From assembly GCA_002007365.1 (NCBI GenBank), contig LNZR01000066.1, positions 1 to 44,031 on the forward strand: a DNA stretch of 44,031 bases, read 5' to 3'. Each line of letters starts with the position of its first letter. Within the stretch, counting starts at the first letter, position 1. Below the pieces are notes generated by a model that searched no databases, was not told the origin of the DNA, and saw only the letters and a program-made list of their open reading frames with translations. A program made the position numbers and the translations under genes. Source of the DNA: Epulopiscium sp. Nele67-Bin005 (GTDB lineage Bacteria; Bacillota; Clostridia; Lachnospirales; Cellulosilyticaceae). Shown here in pieces: positions 27,356-35,733 of the stretch.

Positions 27356-29122
27356 ATGTTAAGAAAAGACGTTAATCCAAATGATACTTGGAAATTAGAA
27401 GATATTTTTGCAACTGATGATGATGTAGTAACTCAGATTTCCGAGCTAAAACAACCAATCGAAGAAATAAAAAAGTTTTAAGGAAGAGTTTTAGAAAATG
27501 GCAACACTTTATTTGAACTACTTTCAAAAGTTGATAAAATTTCTATAAATGCAGAAAGAGTTTATGTGTACTCAAACATGAGATTACACCAAGATGGACA
27601 AAACTCTTTTTATCAAGATTTAGCTATGCGTGCAACAAATTTAATTACAGAATTCCAAACTTCAACTTCATTTATGACTGCCGAACTTGGAAATTTAACC
27701 GAAGAACAACTTAATGATTTTCTGCAAAATTGTTCAGAACTCAAACTTTACAAAAGAAAACTTCAAGAAGTTATTCGTCAGAAAAAACATATTTTAGATG
27801 CTCAAACTGAATTATTGCTTGCACAACTTAGCGAAGTTACTGGTGCTGCTGACGATATTTTTAGTATGTTTAACAATGCTGATGTGAAATTTGATACTAT
27901 TAAAGATGATAGTGGAAACGATTTGGCAGTAACACACGGAACTTTTATCAATCATATGGAAAATCCATCAAGAGATATACGAGAAAGCGCATTTAAATCG
28001 GTGTATAAATCTTATGAGCAGTTCCAAAATACTATTGCTACAATTTTTTCCACAAACATAAAAGAATATGATTTAATCGCAAAGTTACGCCATTTTGAAA
28101 GCCCAATTCATAGCGCATTAAGTCCAAATAATATTCCTGTTGAAGTTTATAACAATTTATTAGATACCGTAACAAGTCGTTTAGGATTTCTTCATGAATA
28201 TGTAACACTTAGAAAAAATACTCTAAACTTAGAAGAACTTCATATCTATGACCTATACGTTTCAATGCTTCCTGACTATGAAAAAACTGTTAGTTATGAT
28301 GAAGCTTGTGAAACAATTATTGAGGCTATGAAACCACTTGGAGATGATTATATTGAAGCTCTAAAGCTTGGATTTAACAGTCGTTGGGTTGATAAATATG
28401 AAAATGAAGGTAAGAGAAGTGGAGCATATAGTTGGGGTTGTTATGGAAGCCCTCACCCGTTTGTACTTATGAATTATACAGACAATGTTAACAATATGTT
28501 TACACTAGCTCATGAGATGGGTCACGCACTACATTCGTATTATTCGCACAAGACTCAACCATATCCATACGCTAGATATTGCATTTTTGTTGCAGAAGTA
28601 GCCTCAACTGTTAACGAAGCATTACTAATTAATTATTTGTTAAAAACTACAACTGACCCTGACTACAAAAAATATTTAATTAATCACTTTATGGAACAAT
28701 TTAGAAATACTCTTTATCGTCAAGTAATGTTTGCAGACTTTGAAAAACAAGTGCATACAATGAATTGGGAAGGCACTCCTCTTACTGCAAAACTTCTTTA
28801 TGATACGTATTACAATTTAGTTAAGAAATATTACGGAGATGATTTAACAGCTGATAGAGAGATTGGTTTTGAGTGGGCAAGAATTCCTCATTTTTATAAG
28901 CCATTTTATGTATATCAATATGCTACAGGGTTCTCGGCTGCCATTGCAATTTCAAAACGTATCTTATCTGACGACCCTCAAGCTATTACGGATTACAAGA
29001 CTTTCCTAAGTGGAGGTTCTTCAAAAGACCCAATCGAGTTATTAAAAATTGCTGGGGTTGATATGAGTTCACCAACTCCAATTATTGAGGCACTCGACCA
29101 GTTCGAGTCTTTAATTAAATAA
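27356..29122 (+). pseudogene. pepF: Oligoendopeptidase F with an in-frame stop at codon 42
   Basis: M3 family zinc metallopeptidase that cleaves short peptides in the cytoplasm. Translation from ATG 27356, preceded by AATGGAGGATTTCCC, gives the family start MLRKDVNPNDTWKLEDIF, but a TAA at 27479-27481 interrupts codon 42 between IEEIKKF and GRVLENG. The frame is open again to 29122. The rest is intact: the zinc site HEMGH in TLAHEMGHALHSYYS, the third ligand glutamate in FVAEVASTVNEA, and the C-terminal YQYATGFSAAIAI. A single base change (for example AAA to TAA) explains it. An internal start at 27566 would give 518 residues lacking the N-terminal segment and has no good ribosome site. It may be a recent pseudogene, a population variant or a sequencing error. 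Confidence 0.88.
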
Positions 29123-29145
29123 ATGACAGAATTATTAAATATGTA

Positions 29146-29187
29146 ATATACAAGAAGGATACTTAATGTGGTATCCTTCTTGTATAT
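29146..29187 (+). terminator. Long perfect hairpin after the oligoendopeptidase gene
   Basis: ATATACAAGAAGGATAC and its exact complement form a 17-pair perfect stem with an eight-base loop, about 25 bases past the gene's stop. The following T-run is weak (TTCCTC). It is unusually long for an intrinsic terminator and symmetrical, so it could act on both strands. Confidence 0.75.
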
Positions 29188-29263
29188 TTCCTCAAAGTGT
29201 ATAAATTTTTATAAAATATCACCTTTACTTTGTCCGATAAATATAATAATAACAACTTAAACT

Positions 29264-29291
29264 TTGACATATTGAAAGAATGTGCTACTAT
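29264..29291 (+). promoter_or_regulatory. Strong-looking promoter overlapping the start of a doubtful small ORF
   Basis: A consensus TTGACA (29264-29269), a 16-base spacer and TACTAT (29286-29291) preceded by an extended TG element. The predicted transcript would start near 29298, after the ATG at 29290, so it cannot express that ORF from this ATG. Confidence 0.5.
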
Positions 29292-29532
29292 GATAAATAA
29301 ATTTTGGATTGTATTTATATATATTTATTGGTCGTTTTTATTGATTTTTAGCTTTTGTAGAACTTTTTTAGATATAAATTTATTTACTTACTGGGAATTT
29401 TCGCATAATGTGATGATGCAAAGTCAACTCCTTCCAACTTTTACAAAAATTATACTTTTAATAATATATACTGCATTTAATGTATATACTCTTGTTAGTT
29501 TTAATAAATTATTTGAGGGAAAGAAATATTAA
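29290..29532 (+). CDS. Possible small membrane protein, 80 residues (doubtful)
   Basis: The frame MINKFWIVFIYIYWSF and onward encodes two hydrophobic segments (about 5-25 and 52-70) and a charged end FNKLFEGKKY. No family is recognised. The ribosome site is poor and the ATG lies inside a promoter-like element. In DNA this AT-rich, hydrophobic frames arise by chance. It stands alone between two terminators. Confidence 0.35.
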   Translation: MINKFWIVFIYIYWSFLLIFSFCRTFLDINLFTYWEFSHNVMMQSQLLPTFTKIILLIIYTAFNVYTLVSFNKLFEGKKY

Positions 29533-29616
29533 GTTATTGACTTTTTTAGCATAATCTCATCTCTTGAATTGATAATCTCAAGTCTATATCCATAAAAAAC
29601 AAATCAGATTAAATCA

Positions 29617-29646
29617 AAAAAAGATACCCAAGTTGGTATCTTTTTT
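29617..29646. terminator. Bidirectional terminator at the end of the alpha/beta hydrolase gene
   Basis: AAAAAAGATACC, a six-base CAAGTT loop and GGTATCTTTTTT form a perfect 12-pair hairpin with A- and T-runs on both sides. The hydrolase stop codon overlaps its right arm. Confidence 0.9.
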
Positions 29647-30658
29647 AATAGTGTTCGATAGCATATTTATAAGCATGTATAAGTTTCTTAATTGCTACTT
29701 TTGAAAGTGAGAAGTCTGGATTTACTACTTCAAATCCATGATACATATGTTCATAAACATCACATTCAGCATTAACTCCAAAATCATTTAATCGACTAAC
29801 ATATTCTATAGTATCATTACAAAACGGGTCTTCCCTCCCTACAAAAGTATATGTTGGTGGCAACCCCAAATAGTCTATTTCTAAAAGGGGTGAGGCATAT
29901 TTAGGGATATCATCAGCACCATAAAACTCTCCCAAATATACTTTCCACGCAACTTCATTTTGTCGTAAATTCCATAATAAAAAATCGTCTTTTACTGTGC
30001 CATCATAAATAGTTTTGTGGTTAATCATTGGGTAAAGTGGCATTTGGAATGATATATCAACTTCTTTTTTATCTCTTGCATAAAGACTCAAGGCAGCCGT
30101 TAACCCTCCTCCTGCACTAACCCCTCCTATCATTAGTTGATTTTCATTAATTCCAAGACTTTTTGCATTATTTTTTGTCCATAATAAACAAGTATAGCAT
30201 TCTAAAAGTGCTGTTGGATATGGTTTTTTAACAGATAATGTGTAATCTGGAGCAATAACTACTGTATTAGTATTCATAACAAATTTTTCGATTATTGGTT
30301 CTTCAGTTTCGGGGGTTGCCAGTGCATGCCCACCACCATGAAGCCACAAAAGCCCCGTAGCATTTGGTTTTGTATTTTTTCCTCTATAAATTAATACACG
30401 TATCTTTTCATCGTTATCAAATTTTATATAAACTTCTTCTTTTATCAAATTTTTATTTTGTATATATGGAGCTTTTTGCATACGTCTACTAAGTTTTCTT
30501 AGAGATTTTTCATCATCAAATTTTATAAATAAATTAACTATAACTCCTCTTTTTCTTATTTTAGGAGATATATTTTTATACTTTTTATTAATTTTATGAT
30601 TAATTATACATAAACCAGTACTCAATCCTGTCCCCATTACTAGAATTTTTTTATTCAT
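29645..30658 (-). CDS. Alpha/beta hydrolase, hormone-sensitive-lipase-like esterase
   Basis: A 337-residue carboxylesterase-type protein. The oxyanion-hole motif HGGG is at 107-110, the nucleophile S181 is in GVSAGGG, and the predicted acid and base are D277 in REDPF and H307 in YHGFE, all in the HSL-family order. The first 25 residues contain a short hydrophobic stretch (ILVMGTGLSTGLCII) that could anchor the protein in the membrane. A GGAGG site six bases before the ATG supports the start. The natural substrate is unknown; short-chain esters are typical. It lies 86 bases downstream of the C39-like peptidase gene on the same strand and may be read together with it. Confidence 0.92.
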   Translation of the reverse strand: MNKKILVMGTGLSTGLCIINHKINKKYKNISPKIRKRGVIVNLFIKFDDEKSLRKLSRRMQKAPYIQNKNLIKEEVYIKFDNDEKIRVLIYRGKNTKPNATGLLWLHGGGHALATPETEEPIIEKFVMNTNTVVIAPDYTLSVKKPYPTALLECYTCLLWTKNNAKSLGINENQLMIGGVSAGGGLTAALSLYARDKKEVDISFQMPLYPMINHKTIYDGTVKDDFLLWNLRQNEVAWKVYLGEFYGADDIPKYASPLLEIDYLGLPPTYTFVGREDPFCNDTIEYVSRLNDFGVNAECDVYEHMYHGFEVVNPDFSLSKVAIKKLIHAYKYAIEHY

Positions 30659-30744
30659 TGCTTGCCTCCAAATTTATAAAGTATATTAGCAATAATTATA
30701 GGGTACATTGTAAACTTAATCAACCTATTTTTAATGGGGATTTC

Positions 30745-31968
30745 TTATTTTTGTAATAATTTTTGTAACAATTCTAGCTGAATATAATATCCTGTTTCAT
30801 CTTGGAAAATAGGTAGCTCTTCAAAACTTTCTTCTCCGTTAATTATAACTTTATTTCCGTTGATGATAATTTCACTATCAGCAAATAACGTGATTTTTTC
30901 ATCTGGATATGCCAAAATTATTTGTTCATCTATAATTTTTAGTTGAATATTATTTGCCTTAATATATTCTTCTAACAAAATATAGGTTCTATCCAAAACT
31001 TGCATAAAAGTATATCTTCTTCCATCTAATTCTCCTATATACCAATTGCTATATAGATGCATTTTTGGGGATAGGGGTAGTAATTTTGATTGAGATGGCA
31101 ATTTTAAAAACTGGTCAACCTGTTCTAAATCTATAATATTATCAGCATTTTCAATGAGTTGAGGCAAAGTAATTTTTTCTTTATTTACCATGACGATATC
31201 ATTTCCAACTTCAAAAGTTAGACGGTTTCCATTAAATATCAAACTAATAATATTTTCCTCTTGTTCAATTTCTATATTATGTTGTTTGGCATAGTCCTCC
31301 AAAGTCGGTTTTGGTTTTATAGTTACGGCTTGTTGCCCCATAGCTTCCCACATTTTTTTAAATATTTCAGCGGGATATTGCTCAACGGCTGCTGTTTTTG
31401 GATCTGTTGCATAAACAAAATATTTATCATACCCAACTACTACTAAAGTGTGAAGTGGAGATGCCCAATATACTCTCTCTCCTACAGGGTCAATCCAGCT
31501 ATTTGTTATTTCTGCTTCTTTCAAACTCACCCAAACCATTACAGGTTGATTATTAGTTAATGAATTATATATATCATTTAGTGACGTATTTGTTAAATCT
31601 TGGGCTTGATTTGGTAAATAATTGTTAATCATTTTAATAATTGCTGGGGCATATATACCAAGTCCTCTTTCTGAAAATGGGCTGCCAATAAATGCTTCTG
31701 TTGGATTTTTTGCATACCACTGCTCCTCAACTATAATTATTTCATCTTTTGGCATATCTTTTGCAACCTGAATTTTTGATATGTCATAACCTGAATATTG
31801 AAGTAACATAGTAAGAGCTGTAGCCTCGCAACCTGTTGGTAATTCGGGCATCTGATTAATTTTTGGAATATCATATATCATATAACTATAGGGTAGTGAA
31901 GCTTCGTTTGCAAAGTTTATGTTAGAAACTGTTAGGAATGTTAAAAAAGTTATTATAGTTTTTTTCAT
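30745..31968 (-). CDS. Secreted C39-like cysteine peptidase with C-terminal copper-amine-oxidase-like domain
   Basis: A 407-residue exported protein. An N-terminal signal peptide (cleavage near residue 20) precedes a papain-like C39_2 domain. The catalytic cysteine is C47 in LPTGCEATALTMLLQY, the histidine H173 is in SPLHTLVVVGYD, and the aspartate is probably D189 in ATDPKT. The region after residue 220 contains short beta repeats such as EIIINGNKVIING, resembling the copper-amine-oxidase N-terminal-like domains common on secreted Firmicute proteins. It may act in cell-wall peptide or protein processing. GGAG lies about 12 bases before the ATG, rather far. No obvious export partner is adjacent. 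Confidence 0.86.
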   Translation of the reverse strand: MKKTIITFLTFLTVSNINFANEASLPYSYMIYDIPKINQMPELPTGCEATALTMLLQYSGYDISKIQVAKDMPKDEIIIVEEQWYAKNPTEAFIGSPFSERGLGIYAPAIIKMINNYLPNQAQDLTNTSLNDIYNSLTNNQPVMVWVSLKEAEITNSWIDPVGERVYWASPLHTLVVVGYDKYFVYATDPKTAAVEQYPAEIFKKMWEAMGQQAVTIKPKPTLEDYAKQHNIEIEQEENIISLIFNGNRLTFEVGNDIVMVNKEKITLPQLIENADNIIDLEQVDQFLKLPSQSKLLPLSPKMHLYSNWYIGELDGRRYTFMQVLDRTYILLEEYIKANNIQLKIIDEQIILAYPDEKITLFADSEIIINGNKVIINGEESFEELPIFQDETGYYIQLELLQKLLQK

Positions 31969-32088
31969 ATAAGTAGTATTCTCCTTTTAAATTGTAATAT
32001 TAGTATCTAAAATTTGTAATACTTTTATTCATATGGCAGCAATTTTAATAGTAAAAATATGTATGAGATATTTATTATTTTTTGCAGA

Positions 32089-32118
32089 CAAAAAAACCCT
32101 ACTATTATTAGTAAGGTT
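32089..32118 (-). terminator. Terminator of the flagellar/chemotaxis operon
   Basis: On the minus strand AACCTTACTA and TAGTAGGGTT form a ten-pair stem (one G-U pair) with a four-base loop, followed by a seven-T run. It starts eight bases past the stop of the last gene. Confidence 0.87.
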
Positions 32119-32125
32119 AATTTTG

Positions 32126-32908
32126 TTATTCGGGTTTTGTTAAGAGTCTAGTTAAAGCTTCTTCGTAAGTTGAATTTTTTTCAAATATTATGTTTCCATG
32201 ATGCAACAATCTTGTTTTGTCATAATAATCTATATATGCATGAAATTTTTCTTGGCTATCTACAATTTCATTGTCATATAACATTTGACTCATTTGTGTA
32301 GCCGTTGCATTTTGGGGGATAAATATCGAAACTTCTTCTGGAGGGTGTAGGGTTTCTCCAAGGTCAGTTTCTGGAGGTGCTGTTTGAGCTGGTGTCGCAC
32401 TTCCTTGAGTAATAGTTAAAGGGGTTTCTGGCATAGTATTATTATTTTCTGGAATAGTATTTTCTAGTTGAGTTTCAAAATCTTCTGGTATCGGTTCTTC
32501 TTCAGTATTATTAAACTCTTCCTCAAAAATATCCAAAACTATATTTTCTATTAATGTTGTACCTGCATTAAATGCCTGAATTGGTGATACTGGTCCTTCT
32601 TCTTTGACATATTCTTCATCTAAAGAGCTTTCATCAATGTATTCCATTTCTTGAATATTTTCACCTTCTGGGAAATACTCATTTTCTGGAGCATCAAAAT
32701 TTTCTTTTGCATATTCTATATTATTTTCGTTGTAGTTCTCGACGTTTGGTGTTGCTATATTATTTTGATTTATAATATTATTGCTATCATCATTAGAGGC
32801 AACTTCACTTCTCATACTTTCAATTCCAATAACTAAAGTAACTCCTCCTGTAATCATAAGCCCAATACCTAGGCCAATTAACAACACCATAAGCGTTTCT
32901 TTTTTCAT
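32126..32908 (-). CDS. Membrane-anchored protein with acidic linker and MltG/YceG-type N-terminal subdomain
   Basis: The 260-residue protein has a membrane helix at about 7-28, a long acidic, N/E/P/T-rich linker (about 32-190) of low complexity, and a C-terminal 68-residue domain starting VSIFIPQNATATQMSQMLYDNEIV. That last part resembles the LysM-like subdomain of the MltG/YceG family. The catalytic lytic-transglycosylase part of MltG is absent, so a binding rather than cutting role is likely. Its ATG directly follows the TAG of the upstream gene, implying coupled translation. As the last gene of the flagellar operon it may link the flagellar machinery or cell wall, but that is inference. 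Confidence 0.72.
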   Translation of the reverse strand: MKKETLMVLLIGLGIGLMITGGVTLVIGIESMRSEVASNDDSNNIINQNNIATPNVENYNENNIEYAKENFDAPENEYFPEGENIQEMEYIDESSLDEEYVKEEGPVSPIQAFNAGTTLIENIVLDIFEEEFNNTEEEPIPEDFETQLENTIPENNNTMPETPLTITQGSATPAQTAPPETDLGETLHPPEEVSIFIPQNATATQMSQMLYDNEIVDSQEKFHAYIDYYDKTRLLHHGNIIFEKNSTYEEALTRLLTKPE

Positions 32909-33265
32909 CTATTTAAGGCCTCTCTTTTTCTGCTCAAGCGAAAGGATTAATTGTATCTCTCCTTTGCCTCGTTGTAATTGTCGTGCAATCTGCTCAACGT
33001 TCATTCCCTTATTTGCTAGGTATAGGACTTGCTCATTTTCCGTTGTGCCATAAGCTGAAACTTCATTTTTAATTTCATTATCCAAACATTTATCAAAAAT
33101 TTCTTTTTTTGTTGCTGTTGGTAATTTATCGCTTTTGTTGGATAGTGCTTCTACTTCTTGGTTTTTTATATGTGCTAATCCAAATATTCCTACTAAAACG
33201 ATTATTAATCCAATACCTATTAGACCAAGCCCAACATAGGGCAAATTTTCTATCATTGTTCCCAT
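32909..33265 (-). CDS. DUF6115-like membrane protein with C-terminal helix-turn-helix-like segment
   Basis: A 118-residue protein with one membrane helix (about 10-30) followed by a charged cytoplasmic region. The last 45 residues, with VLYLANKGMNVEQIARQLQRGKGE (split here) and IQLILSLEQKK, look like the small HTH-like end seen in Firmicute DUF6115 proteins encoded in flagellar loci. GAAGGAG five bases before the ATG supports the start. It lies between the sigma-factor gene (114-base gap) and the MltG-like gene (no gap). The function is unknown. Confidence 0.75.
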   Translation of the reverse strand: MGTMIENLPYVGLGLIGIGLIIVLVGIFGLAHIKNQEVEALSNKSDKLPTATKKEIFDKCLDNEIKNEVSAYGTTENEQVLYLANKGMNVEQIARQLQRGKGEIQLILSLEQKKRGLK

Positions 33266-33379
33266 TTATTCTCCTTCTGAATTTAAAATTATATTATACG
33301 AAGTTAAATTAGTCATAGATATTTCGTTGTAAGAATACTCACATTAGTAAATTTTAATATTAGTTTAGTTTCACTTATT

Positions 33380-34129
33380 TTATAATGGAAAAGATAAATT
33401 ATACTTGTGTAGTTGCGGTCTTAATTTTTTTATTGAATTTGTGTGTAGTTGTGAAACTCTTGATTCTGATACTTCGAGTATGTGACTAATCTCTTTTAAT
33501 GTTAGCTCTTCAAAATAATATAATTTAATTACAAGTTGTTCTCGCTCTGACAAACTTTCAATTGCTAATCGTAAAATTTCCATTAGCTCTTGACGTTGTA
33601 TTTGTTGATCTGGAGTTTGTGTTGCTTCATCTTTAATACTACCGACATACCCTTCATGTTCATCAATTGAAATTAGAGTATTAATATTTGTTTCTTGCAT
33701 CAGCCTAAAATATTCTTCTTCATTTATCTCTAAGGCCTTCATAACTTCTTCTTGTGTTGGAGGTCTACCAAATTCGGCTTCCATTTCTAAACATTTTTTA
33801 GTCAAGTCTTTTTGCTTTTTGCGTAGTGTTCGTGGTACCCAATCTAGTTTTCTAATTTCATCTATTATAGCTCCCCTAATACGTAGGGAAGCATAAGTTT
33901 CAAATTTTACTTGCTTTTCGTGGTCAAATTTATCGATAGCATCTATTAATCCAATTACGCCATAGCCCATAAGGTCATCGACTTCGACGTAATTGTTTAA
34001 ATAAATTCCGAGCCTTCCAGCCACGATTTTAACGAGTTGGGCATAATGTGCAATAAGTGCTTGTTTAGTTTCTTTTGAAGCATTTTGTCGGTATGTACTC
34101 CACAATTTACTTACTTCTTTTTCGTCCAC
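33380..34129 (-). CDS. fliA: FliA/WhiG-family sigma factor (sigma-28)
   Basis: RNA polymerase sigma factor that typically transcribes late flagellar, motility and chemoreceptor genes. The 249-residue protein has region 2 (VDDLMGYGVIGLIDAIDKFDHEK, then FETYASLRIRGAIIDEIRKLDWVPR), region 3 (GRPPTQEEVMKAL) and region 4 (LSEREQLVIKLYYFEELTLKEI, then SESRVSQLHTNSIKKLR). The start codon is GTG with AGAGGTGAT upstream. It follows cheD by 19 bases in the standard Clostridia order. FlgM, its usual antagonist, is not in the window. Confidence 0.95.
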   Translation of the reverse strand: MDEKEVSKLWSTYRQNASKETKQALIAHYAQLVKIVAGRLGIYLNNYVEVDDLMGYGVIGLIDAIDKFDHEKQVKFETYASLRIRGAIIDEIRKLDWVPRTLRKKQKDLTKKCLEMEAEFGRPPTQEEVMKALEINEEEYFRLMQETNINTLISIDEHEGYVGSIKDEATQTPDQQIQRQELMEILRLAIESLSEREQLVIKLYYFEELTLKEISHILEVSESRVSQLHTNSIKKLRPQLHKYNLSFPL

Positions 34130-34148
34130 CGTTAATCACCTCTGTTTT

Positions 34149-34634
34149 CTATATCTCTTTATGCCCATGACCAATTGTTTTAATTAGTAACACTCCTGTA
34201 TCTAAATTAAGTTCAATTGTTCTTCCATAGTTAGCTCCTACTTCACTTGCAACAATAGGAATTCTTAATTCTGCAAGCTTAGTTTTTGTTGCCTGAATGT
34301 TTCTTGCTCCAATTCTTAGTGTATCGTCCATGTTATTAAATTCAAACATCTGCGCTCCACCAGCAATTTTAGCTTCTAATTTTGATCTATTAACGCCTTC
34401 TTTTAATAATTGATTTAACAATTCATCGATACCAGTATCTGCAAATTTTGCTAAATTTTTATTATTTTTGATTTGTGTACTATCTGGTAACATAACATGC
34501 GCCATTCCACCAACTTTTTTCTGACGATCGTAAAGTGTTATCCCTACACAAGACCCAAGCCCTAGTGTTGTTAAGGTTTCTGGGGCTTTTCCTACCTTTA
34601 AATCTGCCATACCTACTTTAACTATTTTGCTCAT
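34149..34634 (-). CDS. cheD: Chemoreceptor glutamine deamidase CheD
   Basis: Deamidates glutamines on chemoreceptors and binds CheC to stimulate its CheY-P phosphatase activity. The 161-residue protein has the catalytic cysteine C29 in GLGSCVGITLYD and histidine H46 in GGMAHVMLPDS, as well as KIAGGAQMFEF-like (here AKIAGGAQMFEF) family sequence. It overlaps cheC by four bases, consistent with coupled production of the two partners. Confidence 0.95.
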   Translation of the reverse strand: MSKIVKVGMADLKVGKAPETLTTLGLGSCVGITLYDRQKKVGGMAHVMLPDSTQIKNNKNLAKFADTGIDELLNQLLKEGVNRSKLEAKIAGGAQMFEFNNMDDTLRIGARNIQATKTKLAELRIPIVASEVGANYGRTIELNLDTGVLLIKTIGHGHKEI

Positions 34635-35251
34635 AATAAACTCTCCATCGCCCCTATAATACGTCGTAAAGAAGAATCGTCAACTACAAATACATATCTA
34701 CCTTTAATTAGGTCTTCATTTCCTCTTACGCTCGTTTCTACTAAAACTAAGTTCTCATAATCTTCACTGTATGCAATTGCTGGTAGAGATAATACTGCTC
34801 CTGCCATATCAAATGCTGTACGTGGAGGTGTTTGATTGATGTCTAAAGATGTTAATGTTGTTAATGCATTTAGGTATGAACCAGCTAAAATGTTTCCAAC
34901 TTCACTAAGCAGAGAACGCTCCATCTCTCCTATTGAAAATACATCTTCTACAGTAATTCCCATAACTTGGTTAATAACTTGAACAACACTATCAATATCA
35001 AATACTAAAAGTAATAATCCTCTAACATCTTGAATAATTTCAATTAAGTTTACTGCAACGTAACTTTCTGGATCACCAAATACTGTTTCTAATTCACCAA
35101 TATCTCTTACCTTTACGTTTACAACTTCCATATGCACTCGGGCATTAATAACTTGCGATAATGCTGTAACTGCGTTTGCCGCGGCAATATTTCCTGCTTC
35201 TCTTAAACAATCTAACGATTCCGTTGATATGTCTTTGTATGCATCTATCAT
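34631..35251 (-). CDS. cheC: CheY-P phosphatase CheC
   Basis: Removes phosphate from CheY-P and takes part in adaptation together with CheD. The 206-residue protein contains the two CheC/FliY signatures: LREAGNIAAANAVTALSQ near residues 16-33 and LLSEVGNILAGSYLNALTTL in the middle, each supplying the E-xx-N active-site pair. It lies between cheW (12-base gap) and cheD (overlap). Confidence 0.95.
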   Translation of the reverse strand: MIDAYKDISTESLDCLREAGNIAAANAVTALSQVINARVHMEVVNVKVRDIGELETVFGDPESYVAVNLIEIIQDVRGLLLLVFDIDSVVQVINQVMGITVEDVFSIGEMERSLLSEVGNILAGSYLNALTTLTSLDINQTPPRTAFDMAGAVLSLPAIAYSEDYENLVLVETSVRGNEDLIKGRYVFVVDDSSLRRIIGAMESLL

Positions 35252-35263
35252 TTCAAATCCCCC

Positions 35264-35722
35264 CTATTCACTAATTTCAAAAGCTACTTCAATTAATCTT
35301 GGGTGGTCAAGTAGTGTAATAATTTCTTCGCCGTCTTCCATTTTTCCAACCCCAATAATATAACTTGAATCAATTTTTCCTTGCATAGAAGAAGAATTTT
35401 CAATTTGATCTCCTTCTAGGCCAACAACTTCTTTTACCTTATCAACGATAAGTCCAACCATTGCATCTTCCATACGTACAATGATAATTCTTGTACTATC
35501 TGTTGTTTCCATCTCTGGCATATAAAACACTCGTCTTACATCTACAACAGGAATAATCTCCCCACGTAAATTCATAACTCCACGAATGTTATATGGCGCA
35601 TTTGGTACGCGCATTATACTTTTCATTCTTTCAATAATTTGTACACTCTGAATGTCAATTCCATAATTTTGGCTATCCATCTCAAAGATTACAAACTGTC
35701 TAATTGTTGATGCTTCCGTCAT
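35264..35722 (-). CDS. cheW: Chemotaxis coupling protein CheW
   Basis: Adaptor that joins receptors to the kinase CheA. The 152-residue protein is a single CheW-like SH3-type domain: FVIFEMDSQNYGIDI, IQSVQIIERM, VPNAPYNIRGVMNLRGEIIP and VGLIVDKVKEVV (the NLRG motif is conserved). It sits 11 bases after cheA with an AGGAGG-like site and is certainly in the same operon. Confidence 0.97.
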   Translation of the reverse strand: MTEASTIRQFVIFEMDSQNYGIDIQSVQIIERMKSIMRVPNAPYNIRGVMNLRGEIIPVVDVRRVFYMPEMETTDSTRIIIVRMEDAMVGLIVDKVKEVVGLEGDQIENSSSMQGKIDSSYIIGVGKMEDGEEIITLLDHPRLIEVAFEISE

Positions 35723-35733
35723 TTTTTTACCTC

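Noticed and set aside
27356-29122. Stop codon reassignment or recoding to read through the pepF stop
   Set aside because: TAA is the normal terminal stop for many genes in the window, and there is no stimulatory structure; mutation or error is simpler.
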